Of a DNA stretch of 11,961 nt, positions 1 through 5,882 are shown one piece after another. The stretch covers positions 1 to 11,961 of the forward strand of contig DATBDM010000266.1 in the NCBI GenBank assembly GCA_036269915.1, given 5' to 3'. The position numbers and the translations under genes are program-made. A model generated the notes under the pieces. The model was not told where the DNA came from. It worked only from the letters and a program-made list of their open reading frames with translations, and ran no database searches. The stretch is from DATBDM01 sp036269915. Its GTDB lineage: Bacteria > Actinomycetota > Thermoleophilia > Solirubrobacterales > Solirubrobacteraceae. Every line of letters starts with the position of its first letter. Positions within the stretch are counted from its first letter, which is position 1.

Positions 1-196
1 CGTGCCAGTCGGTCGAGCGCCGCGGCTGCGGATCGAGGCGCTCGTACCAGGACAGGACGTCGGGGTTGGCGTCGCAGACGTGGACGATCTCGGGGCGGGC
101 GTCCGAGTCGGCGAGGTGGATCCAGCGCGCGGCGGCCGACGCGAACTCGCGGCCCATCAGGCCGCCGCCGATGATCCCGAAGCGGACGGTCCTCAC
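1..196 (-). CDS. Gfo/Idh/MocA-family oxidoreductase, 5' part (runs off the window)
   Basis: The first 65 codons of an NAD(P)-dependent dehydrogenase are present; the rest lies beyond the left edge. The N-terminus is a Rossmann fold: after a short basic start comes FGIIGGGLMGREF (residues 6-18) with the GxGxxG fingerprint G10-G12-G15, and the second strand ends in VCDANPD with D42 in the position that usually contacts the adenine ribose. This spacing is typical of the Gfo/Idh/MocA family, which oxidises or reduces sugars, inositols and their derivatives in the cytoplasm. The start is GTG at 196-194, overlapping the stop codon of the upstream aldolase by 4 bp (GTGA), so the two are almost certainly translationally coupled and in one operon. 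The substrate cannot be told from the fragment, because the C-terminal substrate domain with the catalytic lysine is missing. Confidence 0.85.
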   Translation of the reverse strand, partial: MRTVRFGIIGGGLMGREFASAAARWIHLADSDARPEIVHVCDANPDVLSWYERLDPQPRRSTDWH

Positions 197-1014
197 GCGA
201 TCAGCGCGAACGCGTCGCTCGCGCTCGCCCCCTCGTGGACGACGGCCATCAGCGCGCGCGTCATCCCGGCCGGGTCGCGGTGCTGGATGACGTTGCGCCC
301 GTAGACGATCCCGGCCGCGCCCTGGCGCATCAGCGTCTCGGTCCGGCGCAGCACCTCCTCGTCGGGCACGCGCCCGCCGCCGCGCGGGAGGACGGGCCGG
401 CCGCCCGCCGCCTCGATCACGCGGTGGTAGGCCTCGAGGTCGTCGGTCGGGTCGGCCTTGATGATGTCGGCGCCGAGCTCGGCCGCCTGACGCACGAGCG
501 GGACGATCTTCTCGGCGTCGCCGTCGACGCCGTAGCCGCCGGCGCCGGGCTTGAAGACGAGCGGCTCGACCATCAGCGGCATGCCGGCCGGGTCGCACGC
601 GGCGCGCAGGGCCATCACGTTGCGCACGCACGCGCGCAGCAGCTCGGGCTGGTCGGGGAGCAGCAGCAGGTTCACCACGACGCAGGCCGCGTCGAGCCGC
701 AGCGCGGTCCCGACGGCGTCCTCGACGACCTCGGAGTAGAGCGTCCGCGGCAGGTCGGGGTGGTAGACGTTGGCGACGTCGGTGCGGAGCACGAGCGCGG
801 GCTTGTCCGGGCCGGGGCGGTCTTGGAGCAGGTGCGCCTGGCCGGGCGAGAGCTGGATCGCGTCGGGCGCGGCATCGACGAGCGTGGCCACCGCGCGGCC
901 CATGTCCTCGATGCCGGCGAGGAACGAGCCCTCGTTGAAGAACCCGTGGTCGACCGCGACGTCGAAGCAGCGGCCGTCGGCGGCGAACAGCCGTTGGAGG
1001 CGAGGGAGCGACAT
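193..1014 (-). CDS. Class I aldolase of the DhnA/FbaB (DeoC/LacD-like) family
   Basis: A TIM-barrel Schiff-base aldolase of 273 residues from the ATG at 1014. Visible landmarks are VDHG (D22-H23, first strand), IIKADPT with K186 as the expected Schiff-base lysine (compare IKTYYV of LsrF), PRGGG near 211-214 and GIVYGRNVIQ at 235-244, the phosphate-binding end of the barrel. The family includes archaeal-type fructose-bisphosphate aldolase, LsrF and ADTH synthase, so the reaction is probably cleavage or formation of a phosphorylated sugar; the exact substrate is not recognisable. It overlaps the downstream Gfo/Idh/MocA gene by 4 bp, suggesting a sugar or polyol pathway. An in-frame ATG six codons upstream (1032) would give 279 residues. 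I prefer 1014 because a 12-bp palindrome (1019-1030) lies between the two ATGs, where an operator is expected, and no good Shine-Dalgarno sequence precedes either one. Confidence 0.85.
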   Translation of the reverse strand: MSLPRLQRLFAADGRCFDVAVDHGFFNEGSFLAGIEDMGRAVATLVDAAPDAIQLSPGQAHLLQDRPGPDKPALVLRTDVANVYHPDLPRTLYSEVVEDAVGTALRLDAACVVVNLLLLPDQPELLRACVRNVMALRAACDPAGMPLMVEPLVFKPGAGGYGVDGDAEKIVPLVRQAAELGADIIKADPTDDLEAYHRVIEAAGGRPVLPRGGGRVPDEEVLRRTETLMRQGAAGIVYGRNVIQHRDPAGMTRALMAVVHEGASASDAFALIA

Positions 1015-1018
1015 TACC

Positions 1019-1030
1019 GACAACGTTGTC
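1019..1030. promoter_or_regulatory. Palindromic operator at the aldolase start, LacI-family type
   Basis: GACAACGTTGTC is a perfect 12-bp palindrome; on the minus strand it extends to TGACAACGTTGTCG, one base short of a 14-bp palindrome. The central AACGTT with a CG core is the form bound by LacI/GalR-family regulators, but no LacI gene lies in the window. On the minus strand a TTGCGT sits 17 bp before CAACGT inside the palindrome, and 8 nt further is the ATG at 1014, so the site could cover the -10 region of a leaderless transcript. The promoter reading is inference; the palindrome is directly seen. Confidence 0.5.
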
Positions 1031-1072
1031 ATCTGCGTCGCCGAAACGCAAGCAATTGTTGACCCCAGATAG

Positions 1073-1108
1073 AGGGGTCTGGCCCCTTCATGAAGGGGCC
1101 AGACCCCT
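1073..1108. repeat. Perfect 36-bp palindrome (GGGGTCTGGCCCC-type REP half of a repeat block)
   Basis: A perfect 36-bp palindrome centred on TCA/TGA at 1090/1091, with arms reading AGGGGTCTGGCCCCTTCA. It would form an 18-bp hairpin, or a cruciform. Each arm carries a motif closely related to that of the neighbouring repeat at 1114-1165 (GGGGTCTGGCCCC against GGGGTCTGACCCC). It lies between the aminotransferase stop and the aldolase promoter. A terminator role for the aminotransferase transcript is possible, but there is no strong T tract, and the palindrome is longer and more symmetrical than terminators usually are. Confidence 0.8.
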
Positions 1109-1113
1109 ATTGA

Positions 1114-1165
1114 CCTAAACGGGGTCTGACCCTCTTTAGATAAATGGGGTCAGACCCCCTTTAGG
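1114..1165. repeat. Inverted repeat with GGGGTCTGACCCC motif, REP/REPIN-like
   Basis: Two 19-bp arms, 1114-1132 and 1147-1165, are reverse complements with a single mismatch, and short A/T-rich sequence between them extends the pairing (TTTA at 1135-1138 with TAAA at 1141-1144). Each arm is CCTAAA followed by GGGGTCTGACCC, or its complement. With the adjacent palindrome this gives four copies of a related unit in alternating orientation, the architecture of REP pairs (REPINs) mobilised by RAYT Y1 transposases. Its outer arm includes the TAA stop codon (1161-1163) of the aminotransferase. No transposase is present in the window, so mobility is inference. Confidence 0.75.
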
Positions 1166-2294
1166 TTGCGGCCAGCCGGCGGGCGGCCTCGTCGATGACC
1201 TCGGGGCGCTTGCAGAACGCGAAGCGGACCAGGTGGCGGCCGATCGAGGGGTCCTCGTAGAACGCGCCCGTGGGGATCGCGACGACGCCGCAGCGCGCGG
1301 GCAGCTCGCGGCAGAACTCCGCCCCGTCGCCGTCGATGAGCACGTTGGCGAAGTAGGTCGCCTGGGGGACGAGCACCTGCAGGCCGGCGGCCTCGAGTCC
1401 CGCACAGAGGCGGTCGCGGCGCTCGCGCAGGGTGCCGGCGACCTCGTCGAACCAGCCGCCGGACATGCCCAGCACCGCTGCGCCGGCGTGCTGGAACGGC
1501 GTGCCGCCGGCGAAGGTCAGGTACTGCTTGGCCGCGCGCACCGCGCCGACGAGCTCGGCGGGGCCGGTCGCCCAGCCGATCTTCCAGCCCGTGACCGAGA
1601 ACGTCTTGCCGAGCGAGGAGATCGTCAGCGTGCGCTCGGCCATCCCGTCGAGCGTCGCCAGCGGCACGTGCTCGCCGTCGAACACGAGGTGCTCGTAGAC
1701 CTCGTCGCAGATCGCGATCAGGTCGTGCTCGCGGCACACCGCCGCGACGTCCTCGAGCTCGTCGCGCGAGAAGACCTTGCCCGTCGGGTTGTGCGGCGTG
1801 TTGAGCATCAGGGCCCGCACGCGCGGTCCCGACGCGACCGCGCGCAGGGCGTCGACGTCGAGCGCCCAGTCGGGCGGGCGCAGCGCGACCGTGCGGCGCA
1901 CGCCGCCCGCGAGCGCGACCGCCGCCGCGTAGGCGTCGTAGGCCGGGTCGATCAGGATGACCTCGTCGCCCGGCTCGAGCAGCCCGAGCAGCGCCGCGGC
2001 GATCGCCTCCGTCGCCCCGAAGGTCACCTGCACGCCGTGGTCGGGATCGAGCTCGATCCCGTAGCTGCGCCGCTGGTGCTCGCAGATCGCCGCCCGCAGC
2101 GCCGGCACCCCGGCCAGCGGCGCGTACTGGTTCGCGCCGGAGCGGATCGCCTCGCTCGCGGCGTCGAGCAGCGCCGGCGGGCCGTCCTCGTCGGGGAAGC
2201 CCTGGCCGAGGTTGATGGCTCCGGTGCGCTCCGCCAGCGCGGAGAACTCGGTGAAGATCGTCGTGCCGAAGCCGGCCAGCCGGGAGGCGATCAC
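1161..2294 (-). CDS. dapC: PLP-dependent class I/II aminotransferase, DapC (N-succinyldiaminopimelate aminotransferase)-like
   Basis: A full-length fold-type I aminotransferase of 377 residues. It has NLGQGFPDEDGPP at 28-40, GATEAIAAA at 93-101, HNPTGK at 168-173, CDEVYEHLVF at 196-205, the PLP Schiff-base lysine K230 in SSLGKTFSVTGWKIGW, and the carboxylate-binding arginine R357 in LVRFAFCK. The overall sequence closely follows the actinobacterial protein Rv0858c, which transaminates N-succinyl-2-amino-6-ketopimelate in lysine/meso-diaminopimelate synthesis. Relatives include kynurenine and methionine aminotransferases (YbdL type), so the substrate remains uncertain. The start is GTG at 2294 with no Shine-Dalgarno sequence; a TAGCGT box ends 8 nt before it, compatible with a leaderless mRNA. 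The stop codon lies in the arm of the REP-like inverted repeat. No other lysine-pathway gene is adjacent. Confidence 0.9.
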   Translation of the reverse strand: MIASRLAGFGTTIFTEFSALAERTGAINLGQGFPDEDGPPALLDAASEAIRSGANQYAPLAGVPALRAAICEHQRRSYGIELDPDHGVQVTFGATEAIAAALLGLLEPGDEVILIDPAYDAYAAAVALAGGVRRTVALRPPDWALDVDALRAVASGPRVRALMLNTPHNPTGKVFSRDELEDVAAVCREHDLIAICDEVYEHLVFDGEHVPLATLDGMAERTLTISSLGKTFSVTGWKIGWATGPAELVGAVRAAKQYLTFAGGTPFQHAGAAVLGMSGGWFDEVAGTLRERRDRLCAGLEAAGLQVLVPQATYFANVLIDGDGAEFCRELPARCGVVAIPTGAFYEDPSIGRHLVRFAFCKRPEVIDEAARRLAAT

Positions 2295-2302
2295 GCGCGC
2301 GA

Positions 2303-2308
2303 ACGCTA
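2303..2308 (-). promoter_or_regulatory. Candidate -10 box for a leaderless aminotransferase transcript
   Basis: TAGCGT on the minus strand matches the TANNNT (TAGVVT) form of actinobacterial -10 elements and lies 8 nt before the GTG start, placing transcription at or near the start codon. No convincing -35 is seen. A perfect 10-bp palindrome CGTCCGGACG (2316-2325) lies just upstream, and CGTCCGG recurs at 2336-2342; these could be operator half-sites, but such words are common in GC-rich DNA. Confidence 0.3.
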
Positions 2309-2422
2309 GTGCACTCGTCCGGACGCTCGGCGCATCGTCCGGCGCTGGCCGGGTCGTTGCTGCCGGTGCACGATTCCCGCGGACATACTGGTGGTACGGC
2401 CGCGGGCATCGGGCGACGGCAG

Positions 2423-2441
2423 CGGCGGGTCGGCCCCGCCG
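2423..2441. terminator. Weak candidate hairpin after the matrixin-like gene
   Basis: A 7-bp stem, CGGCGGG with CCCGCCG, and a 5-nt loop lie about 30 bp beyond the stop of the matrixin-like gene. It lacks a T tract on the minus strand and could be chance in GC-rich sequence. Apart from this and the promoter elements, nothing else is recognisable in 2295-2472. Confidence 0.2.
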
Positions 2442-2472
2442 GAATGCGTCGAACGTGTGGACGCGTGCACTC

Positions 2473-3123
2473 CTACCGGCAGTGCGCGGATTCGCGTCCG
2501 GGTGCGCCGCCGTAGAGCCGCGCCGCGGCCTCCACGTCGGCGGGCGCGGGCACGCACGCGAGCTGCGCCGGCGTCGCGGAGGTCGCGCCGAGCGACGGCG
2601 GGCAGCGGGTGTCGAAGGCGTGGGCGCTCATCAGCGAGCACTCGGGTCCGGCGCGGTGGCGGAGCCCGAGCACGTGCCCGAGCTCGTGGGCCGCGACCCA
2701 GACCGAGAGCGGTCGCGGCGTGTCCGACAGCGAGGCACTCAGCAGGACCTCGCTGCGGCGGCCGCCCGGCGGGCGGCCGATGTCCGACGTGAACCCGAGG
2801 CAGTCGTTGCCGCAGATGCGCAGCAGCCGGCGGTCGTCGACGCGCAGCACCAGCTGCGCCGCGCCCACGGAGCCGACGGGTCGCAGGTGCACGTGCGCGC
2901 CCGACGCGTTCCAGCGCTCCACCGCCCTGGACACCGTGCGATCCATGCCCGTGGCGTCGTAGTAGCGCACGATCCCGTGCGGCCACGTGTGCGCGCGGCC
3001 GGCGCGGGCGACGGTGACGACCGAGCCCGCGAGCAGCAGCAGCACCACACCCACGAGCGCGGGACGGATGGCGGCGCGCAGCCGCCGCGGGTGAGCCGGG
3101 GGCGCTGGCATCGAGGCGTTCAC
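2473..3123 (-). CDS. Membrane-anchored or secreted matrixin-like zinc metalloprotease
   Basis: A 216-residue protein with a basic N-terminus and one hydrophobic segment (about 20-40), a membrane anchor or signal peptide, followed by an extracytoplasmic domain. It contains WVAAHELGHVLGLRH: zinc ligands H146, H150 and H156 with the catalytic E147 (HExxHxxGxxH), then CSLMS with M165 as the Met-turn. These define a metzincin of the matrixin (M10) type. Earlier parts fit the same fold: IVRYYD at 51-56 and AVERWNASGAHVHLR at 67-81 match the first strand and helix of archaeal/bacterial matrixins. Cysteines at 104/108 and 162/174/190 could form disulfides outside the cell. There is no cysteine-switch propeptide. 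The GTG start at 3123 has an AGG about 6 nt upstream; an ATG at 3111 is an alternative. The gene is divergent from the ROK gene. Substrate unknown. Confidence 0.8.
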   Translation of the reverse strand: MNASMPAPPAHPRRLRAAIRPALVGVVLLLLAGSVVTVARAGRAHTWPHGIVRYYDATGMDRTVSRAVERWNASGAHVHLRPVGSVGAAQLVLRVDDRRLLRICGNDCLGFTSDIGRPPGGRRSEVLLSASLSDTPRPLSVWVAAHELGHVLGLRHRAGPECSLMSAHAFDTRCPPSLGATSATPAQLACVPAPADVEAAARLYGGAPGRESAHCR

Positions 3124-3168
3124 ATGCCTGTGACGAGCATGCCCCGTCCGACGGCCGACGAAAGGTCA

Positions 3169-3179
3169 TTCGGTCCGAA
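3169..3179. promoter_or_regulatory. Small inverted repeat upstream of the ROK gene, candidate operator
   Basis: TTCGGTCCGAA has perfect 5-bp arms around a central T. It lies in the 93-bp divergent spacer between the matrixin-like gene and the ROK regulator, about 21 bp before a TAGGGT box (3201-3206) that could be the -10 of the ROK-xylulokinase transcript. It would therefore cover the -35 region, a sensible place for autoregulation. Short and unconfirmed. Confidence 0.3.
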
Positions 3180-3200
3180 CGCCGCACCCGCCCATCTGGA

Positions 3201-3206
3201 TAGGGT
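3201..3206 (+). promoter_or_regulatory. Candidate -10 box for the ROK-xylulokinase operon
   Basis: TAGGGT fits TANNNT and ends 10 nt before the ATG at 3217, which would leave a very short or absent 5' UTR. It supports choosing 3217 over the in-frame ATGs at 3124 and 3139, which lie upstream of it. No clear TTGACA-like -35 was found. The same bases (AGGGTG) could instead act as a poor Shine-Dalgarno sequence. Confidence 0.35.
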
Positions 3207-3216
3207 GCGCTCTGCG

Positions 3217-4431
3217 ATGCAGAGCCCGGCCAACCAGCGCGCGGTCCGCCGGCACAACCTCGGCATCGTGCTCGGCCACGTCGTCGGGCACGGTCCGCGC
3301 TCGCGCGCGACGATCGCCCAGGAGACCGGCCTCAACAAGAGCACGGTCTCCTCGCTGGTGACCGAGCTGATCGAGCTCGGCCTGCTCGCCGAGCGCGGCA
3401 CGGAGCGCACCGGCAGCGTCGGTCGCCCGGGGCTCGTCGTCGAGGTGTCCGCCACGGGCGCCGCGGGCGTCGGGCTCGAGGTCAACGTGGACTACCTGTC
3501 CGTCCGCGTCGTCGACCTCGCCGGCGGGGTGCGCCACCGGGCGCTTCAGGCCGCCGACCTGCGCGGCCGCCCGCCCGAGGAGACGCTCGACCGGCTCGCG
3601 GCGATGGCGCGCTCGGCGCTCGAGCGCCTCGAGGCCGAAGGCGTACGCGCGGCCGGGATCACGGTCGCGCTGCCGGGGCTCGTCGACGCAGCCAGCGGCA
3701 CGCTGCTGCTCGCCCCGAACCTGCACTGGGAGGACGTCCCCGTCGCGACCGCGCTGGCCGAGCGCCTGGGGGACGCGGGGCCGCCGCCGACCGCCGACAA
3801 CGAGGCCAACCTCGCGGCCGTCGCCGAGGCGCGCGAGGGCGCCGGCCGCGGCCTGTCGAGCTTCGTCCACGTCTCCGGCGAGGTCGGCATCGGCGCCGGC
3901 GTCGTGATCGACGGCGCCGTCTTCCGCGGCGCGCACGGGTTCGGCGGCGAGTTCGGCCACATGACCGTCGACCCCGACGGGCCGCCGTGCGCCTGCGGGA
4001 GCCGCGGCTGCCTGGAGACCCGGGCCGGCCTGGAGGCGCTGCTCGCGGCGGCCGGCGAGCCGGAGGTCGACCGCGTCCCCTCCGGCGAGCCCGTCACGCG
4101 CCTGGCCTCGCGCGCCGACGCGGGCGACGCGGCCGCCGTCGAGGCGCTGCGCGACGCCGGCCACTGGCTCGGGATCGCGCTCGGGTCCGCGGCCAACCTG
4201 CTCGACCCCCAGGCGTTCGTGCTCGGCGGCTTCCTCGCCCCGCTCGCCGCCCACCTCGCGCCCGCCGCCGAGGAGGAGATGCGCGGCCGCGTGCTCGGCG
4301 CCGGCCGCCGGATGCCCGACCTGATCACGTCGCCGCTCGGCCCTGAGGCGGCCGTGCGCGGCGCCGCCGCGCTCGCGCTCGCGCGGCTCGTCGACGACCC
4401 GGGCATGTTGGCCGAGGACGCGAGGGACTAG
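3217..4431 (+). CDS. ROK-family transcriptional repressor (XylR/NagC type)
   Basis: A 404-residue ROK repressor. Residues 10-62 form a winged helix-turn-helix (RSRATIAQETGLNKSTVSSLVTELIELGLL), with NKSTVSSLV as the recognition helix. Residues 80-390 form the ASKHA sugar-kinase-like domain: ITVALPGLVD at 148-157, ADNEANLAA at 193-201, GGEFGHM at 243-249, and the ROK zinc site H248, C258, C260, C265 in CACGSRGCLE. Retention of the zinc cysteines and the GGEFGH sugar-binding residues argues that it senses a sugar. The gene ends with TAG directly followed by the ATG of the xylulokinase, so its effector is probably a pentose or related sugar. Possible autoregulation is suggested by the inverted repeat upstream. 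The open frame extends far upstream, but the start at 3217 gives the normal family length and sits just after a -10-like box. Confidence 0.9.
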   Translation: MQSPANQRAVRRHNLGIVLGHVVGHGPRSRATIAQETGLNKSTVSSLVTELIELGLLAERGTERTGSVGRPGLVVEVSATGAAGVGLEVNVDYLSVRVVDLAGGVRHRALQAADLRGRPPEETLDRLAAMARSALERLEAEGVRAAGITVALPGLVDAASGTLLLAPNLHWEDVPVATALAERLGDAGPPPTADNEANLAAVAEAREGAGRGLSSFVHVSGEVGIGAGVVIDGAVFRGAHGFGGEFGHMTVDPDGPPCACGSRGCLETRAGLEALLAAAGEPEVDRVPSGEPVTRLASRADAGDAAAVEALRDAGHWLGIALGSAANLLDPQAFVLGGFLAPLAAHLAPAAEEEMRGRVLGAGRRMPDLITSPLGPEAAVRGAAALALARLVDDPGMLAEDARD

Positions 4432-5859
4432 ATGGCGGTCGCGGTCGGGCTCGACGTCGGGACGACGGCGGTCAAGGCCATCGCCGTCTCCGAGACCGGC
4501 GAGGTGCTGGCGAGCAGCGAGGAGGAGCACCCGCTCGCGACGCCGCGCCCGGGCTGGGCCGAGCAGGACCCCGAGGACTGGTGGCGCGCGACCGAGCGCG
4601 CCCTCGCGCGGCTCGACGCCGGCGAGGTCGCGGGCATCGGCCTCAGCGGCCAGATGCACGGGCTCGTCGCGCTCGACTCCTCCGACGCCGTGATCCGCCC
4701 AGCGATCCTCTGGAACGACGGCCGCACCGGCGCCGAGTGCGTGGAGATCGAGGAGCGCATCGGCCTCGAGCGGCTCGTCGAGCTGACCGGCAATCGCGCG
4801 CTGCCCGGCTTCACCGCGCCGAAGCTGCTGTGGATGCGCGCGCACGAGCCCGAGCACTACGCGCGCATCGCGCACGTGCTGCTGCCCAAGGACTACGTGC
4901 GCCTGCGGCTCACCGGCGAGCGCGCGCAGGATGCCTCCGACGCCTCGGGCACGCTGCTCTTCGACGTCGCGCGGCGGCGGTGGAGCGACGAGGTCGTCGA
5001 GGCGCTCGAGCTCGAGCGCGACTGGCTGCCGCACGTGCACGAGTCGCCCGAGCTCGCCGGCCGGACGAGCGACGGCATTCCCGTGGCGGCCGGCGCGGGC
5101 GACCAGGCCGCGGGCGCGCTTGGCGTCGGCGTCGTGCGCCCGGGCCCCGCCTCGGTCGCCATGGGGACCTCGGGCGTGGTCTTCACCGGGCTGGACGCCT
5201 ACGCGCACGACCCGGTGGGGCGCGTGCACGCGTTCTGCCACGCGGTCCCGGGCGTCTGGCACGCGATGGGCGTGATGCTCTCCGCCGCGGGGTCGCTGCG
5301 CTGGCTGCGCGACGCGATGGGCGCCGAGGCGGGCTTCGGCGAGCTCGTCGAGGAGGCGCGCGCGTGGGAGCCCGGGGTGGAGGGGCTCACGTTCCTGCCC
5401 TACCTCGCCGGCGAGCGCACGCCGCACGCCGACCCCGACGCGCGCGGCGCGTTCACGGGGCTCTCCCTGCGCCACGACCGCGGGGCGCTCGTACGCGGCG
5501 TGCTCGAGGGCGTGGCCTACGGGCTGCGCGACTCGCTCGACCTCGTCGCCGAGCTCGGGCAGAGGCCGGCCGCCGGCCGCGTCTCCGGCGGCGGCGCGCG
5601 CAGTGAGCTGTGGCTGCAGATCGTCGCCTCGGTCCTCGAGCTGCCGCTCGAACGCGTCGCGGTCGAGGAGGGGGCGGCCTATGGCGCCGCGCTGCTCGGC
5701 GGGATCGCCGGCGGCCTCTGGGCCGACGCCGAGGAGGCAGTGGCGGCGTGCGTGCGCCCGCACGGGCGGGTGGAGCCCGTGGATACCTGGATCGAGCCCT
5801 ACCGGGAGGGCCGCGAGCGTTTCCGGGCGCTGTATCCGGCTTTGCGTTCAGCCCGCTGA
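4432..5859 (+). CDS. xylB: Xylulokinase (FGGY carbohydrate kinase)
   Basis: A 475-residue cytoplasmic FGGY kinase that should phosphorylate D-xylulose, or a close ketose or polyol, with ATP. It has GLDVGTTAVKA at 6-16 (phosphate-1 loop), SGQMHG at 72-77, the xylulokinase substrate motif, and AILWNDGRT at 91-99. GAGDQAAGALGVG at 221-233 carries the catalytic base D224 (matching D233 of E. coli XylB), and SGGGARSELWLQ at 385-396 is the adenosine motif. Length is normal for XylB. Its ATG directly follows the ROK stop codon (TAGATG), so translation is coupled. No xylose isomerase gene lies in the window; the sugar could be xylulose from elsewhere, or a different pentulose. Specificity is inferred from SGQMHG and overall resemblance. 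Confidence 0.9.
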   Translation: MAVAVGLDVGTTAVKAIAVSETGEVLASSEEEHPLATPRPGWAEQDPEDWWRATERALARLDAGEVAGIGLSGQMHGLVALDSSDAVIRPAILWNDGRTGAECVEIEERIGLERLVELTGNRALPGFTAPKLLWMRAHEPEHYARIAHVLLPKDYVRLRLTGERAQDASDASGTLLFDVARRRWSDEVVEALELERDWLPHVHESPELAGRTSDGIPVAAGAGDQAAGALGVGVVRPGPASVAMGTSGVVFTGLDAYAHDPVGRVHAFCHAVPGVWHAMGVMLSAAGSLRWLRDAMGAEAGFGELVEEARAWEPGVEGLTFLPYLAGERTPHADPDARGAFTGLSLRHDRGALVRGVLEGVAYGLRDSLDLVAELGQRPAAGRVSGGGARSELWLQIVASVLELPLERVAVEEGAAYGAALLGGIAGGLWADAEEAVAACVRPHGRVEPVDTWIEPYREGRERFRALYPALRSAR

Positions 5860-5882
5860 GGGTCACTACACTTCCTGAAGCT

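Noticed and set aside
2..1062. Long plus-strand frames across the aldolase region
   Set aside because: Antisense shadows of the aldolase and Gfo/Idh/MocA genes; His/Asp/Val/Arg-rich with no family resemblance.
1150..2409. A 419-codon minus-strand frame overlapping the aminotransferase
   Set aside because: Shadow frame of the aminotransferase; Arg/Gly-rich, no motif.
2212..3216. The upstream extension of the ROK reading frame, giving 739 residues in total
   Set aside because: The extension is antisense to the matrixin-like gene, is low-complexity, and would precede the winged helix of a protein already of normal length from 3217.
3166..5763. An 865-codon open frame on the minus strand across the ROK and xylulokinase genes
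   Set aside because: It is antisense to two genes with intact family motifs. Its protein is a low-complexity Arg/Ala/Gly/Val-rich string without a recognisable domain, as expected from GC3 bias.
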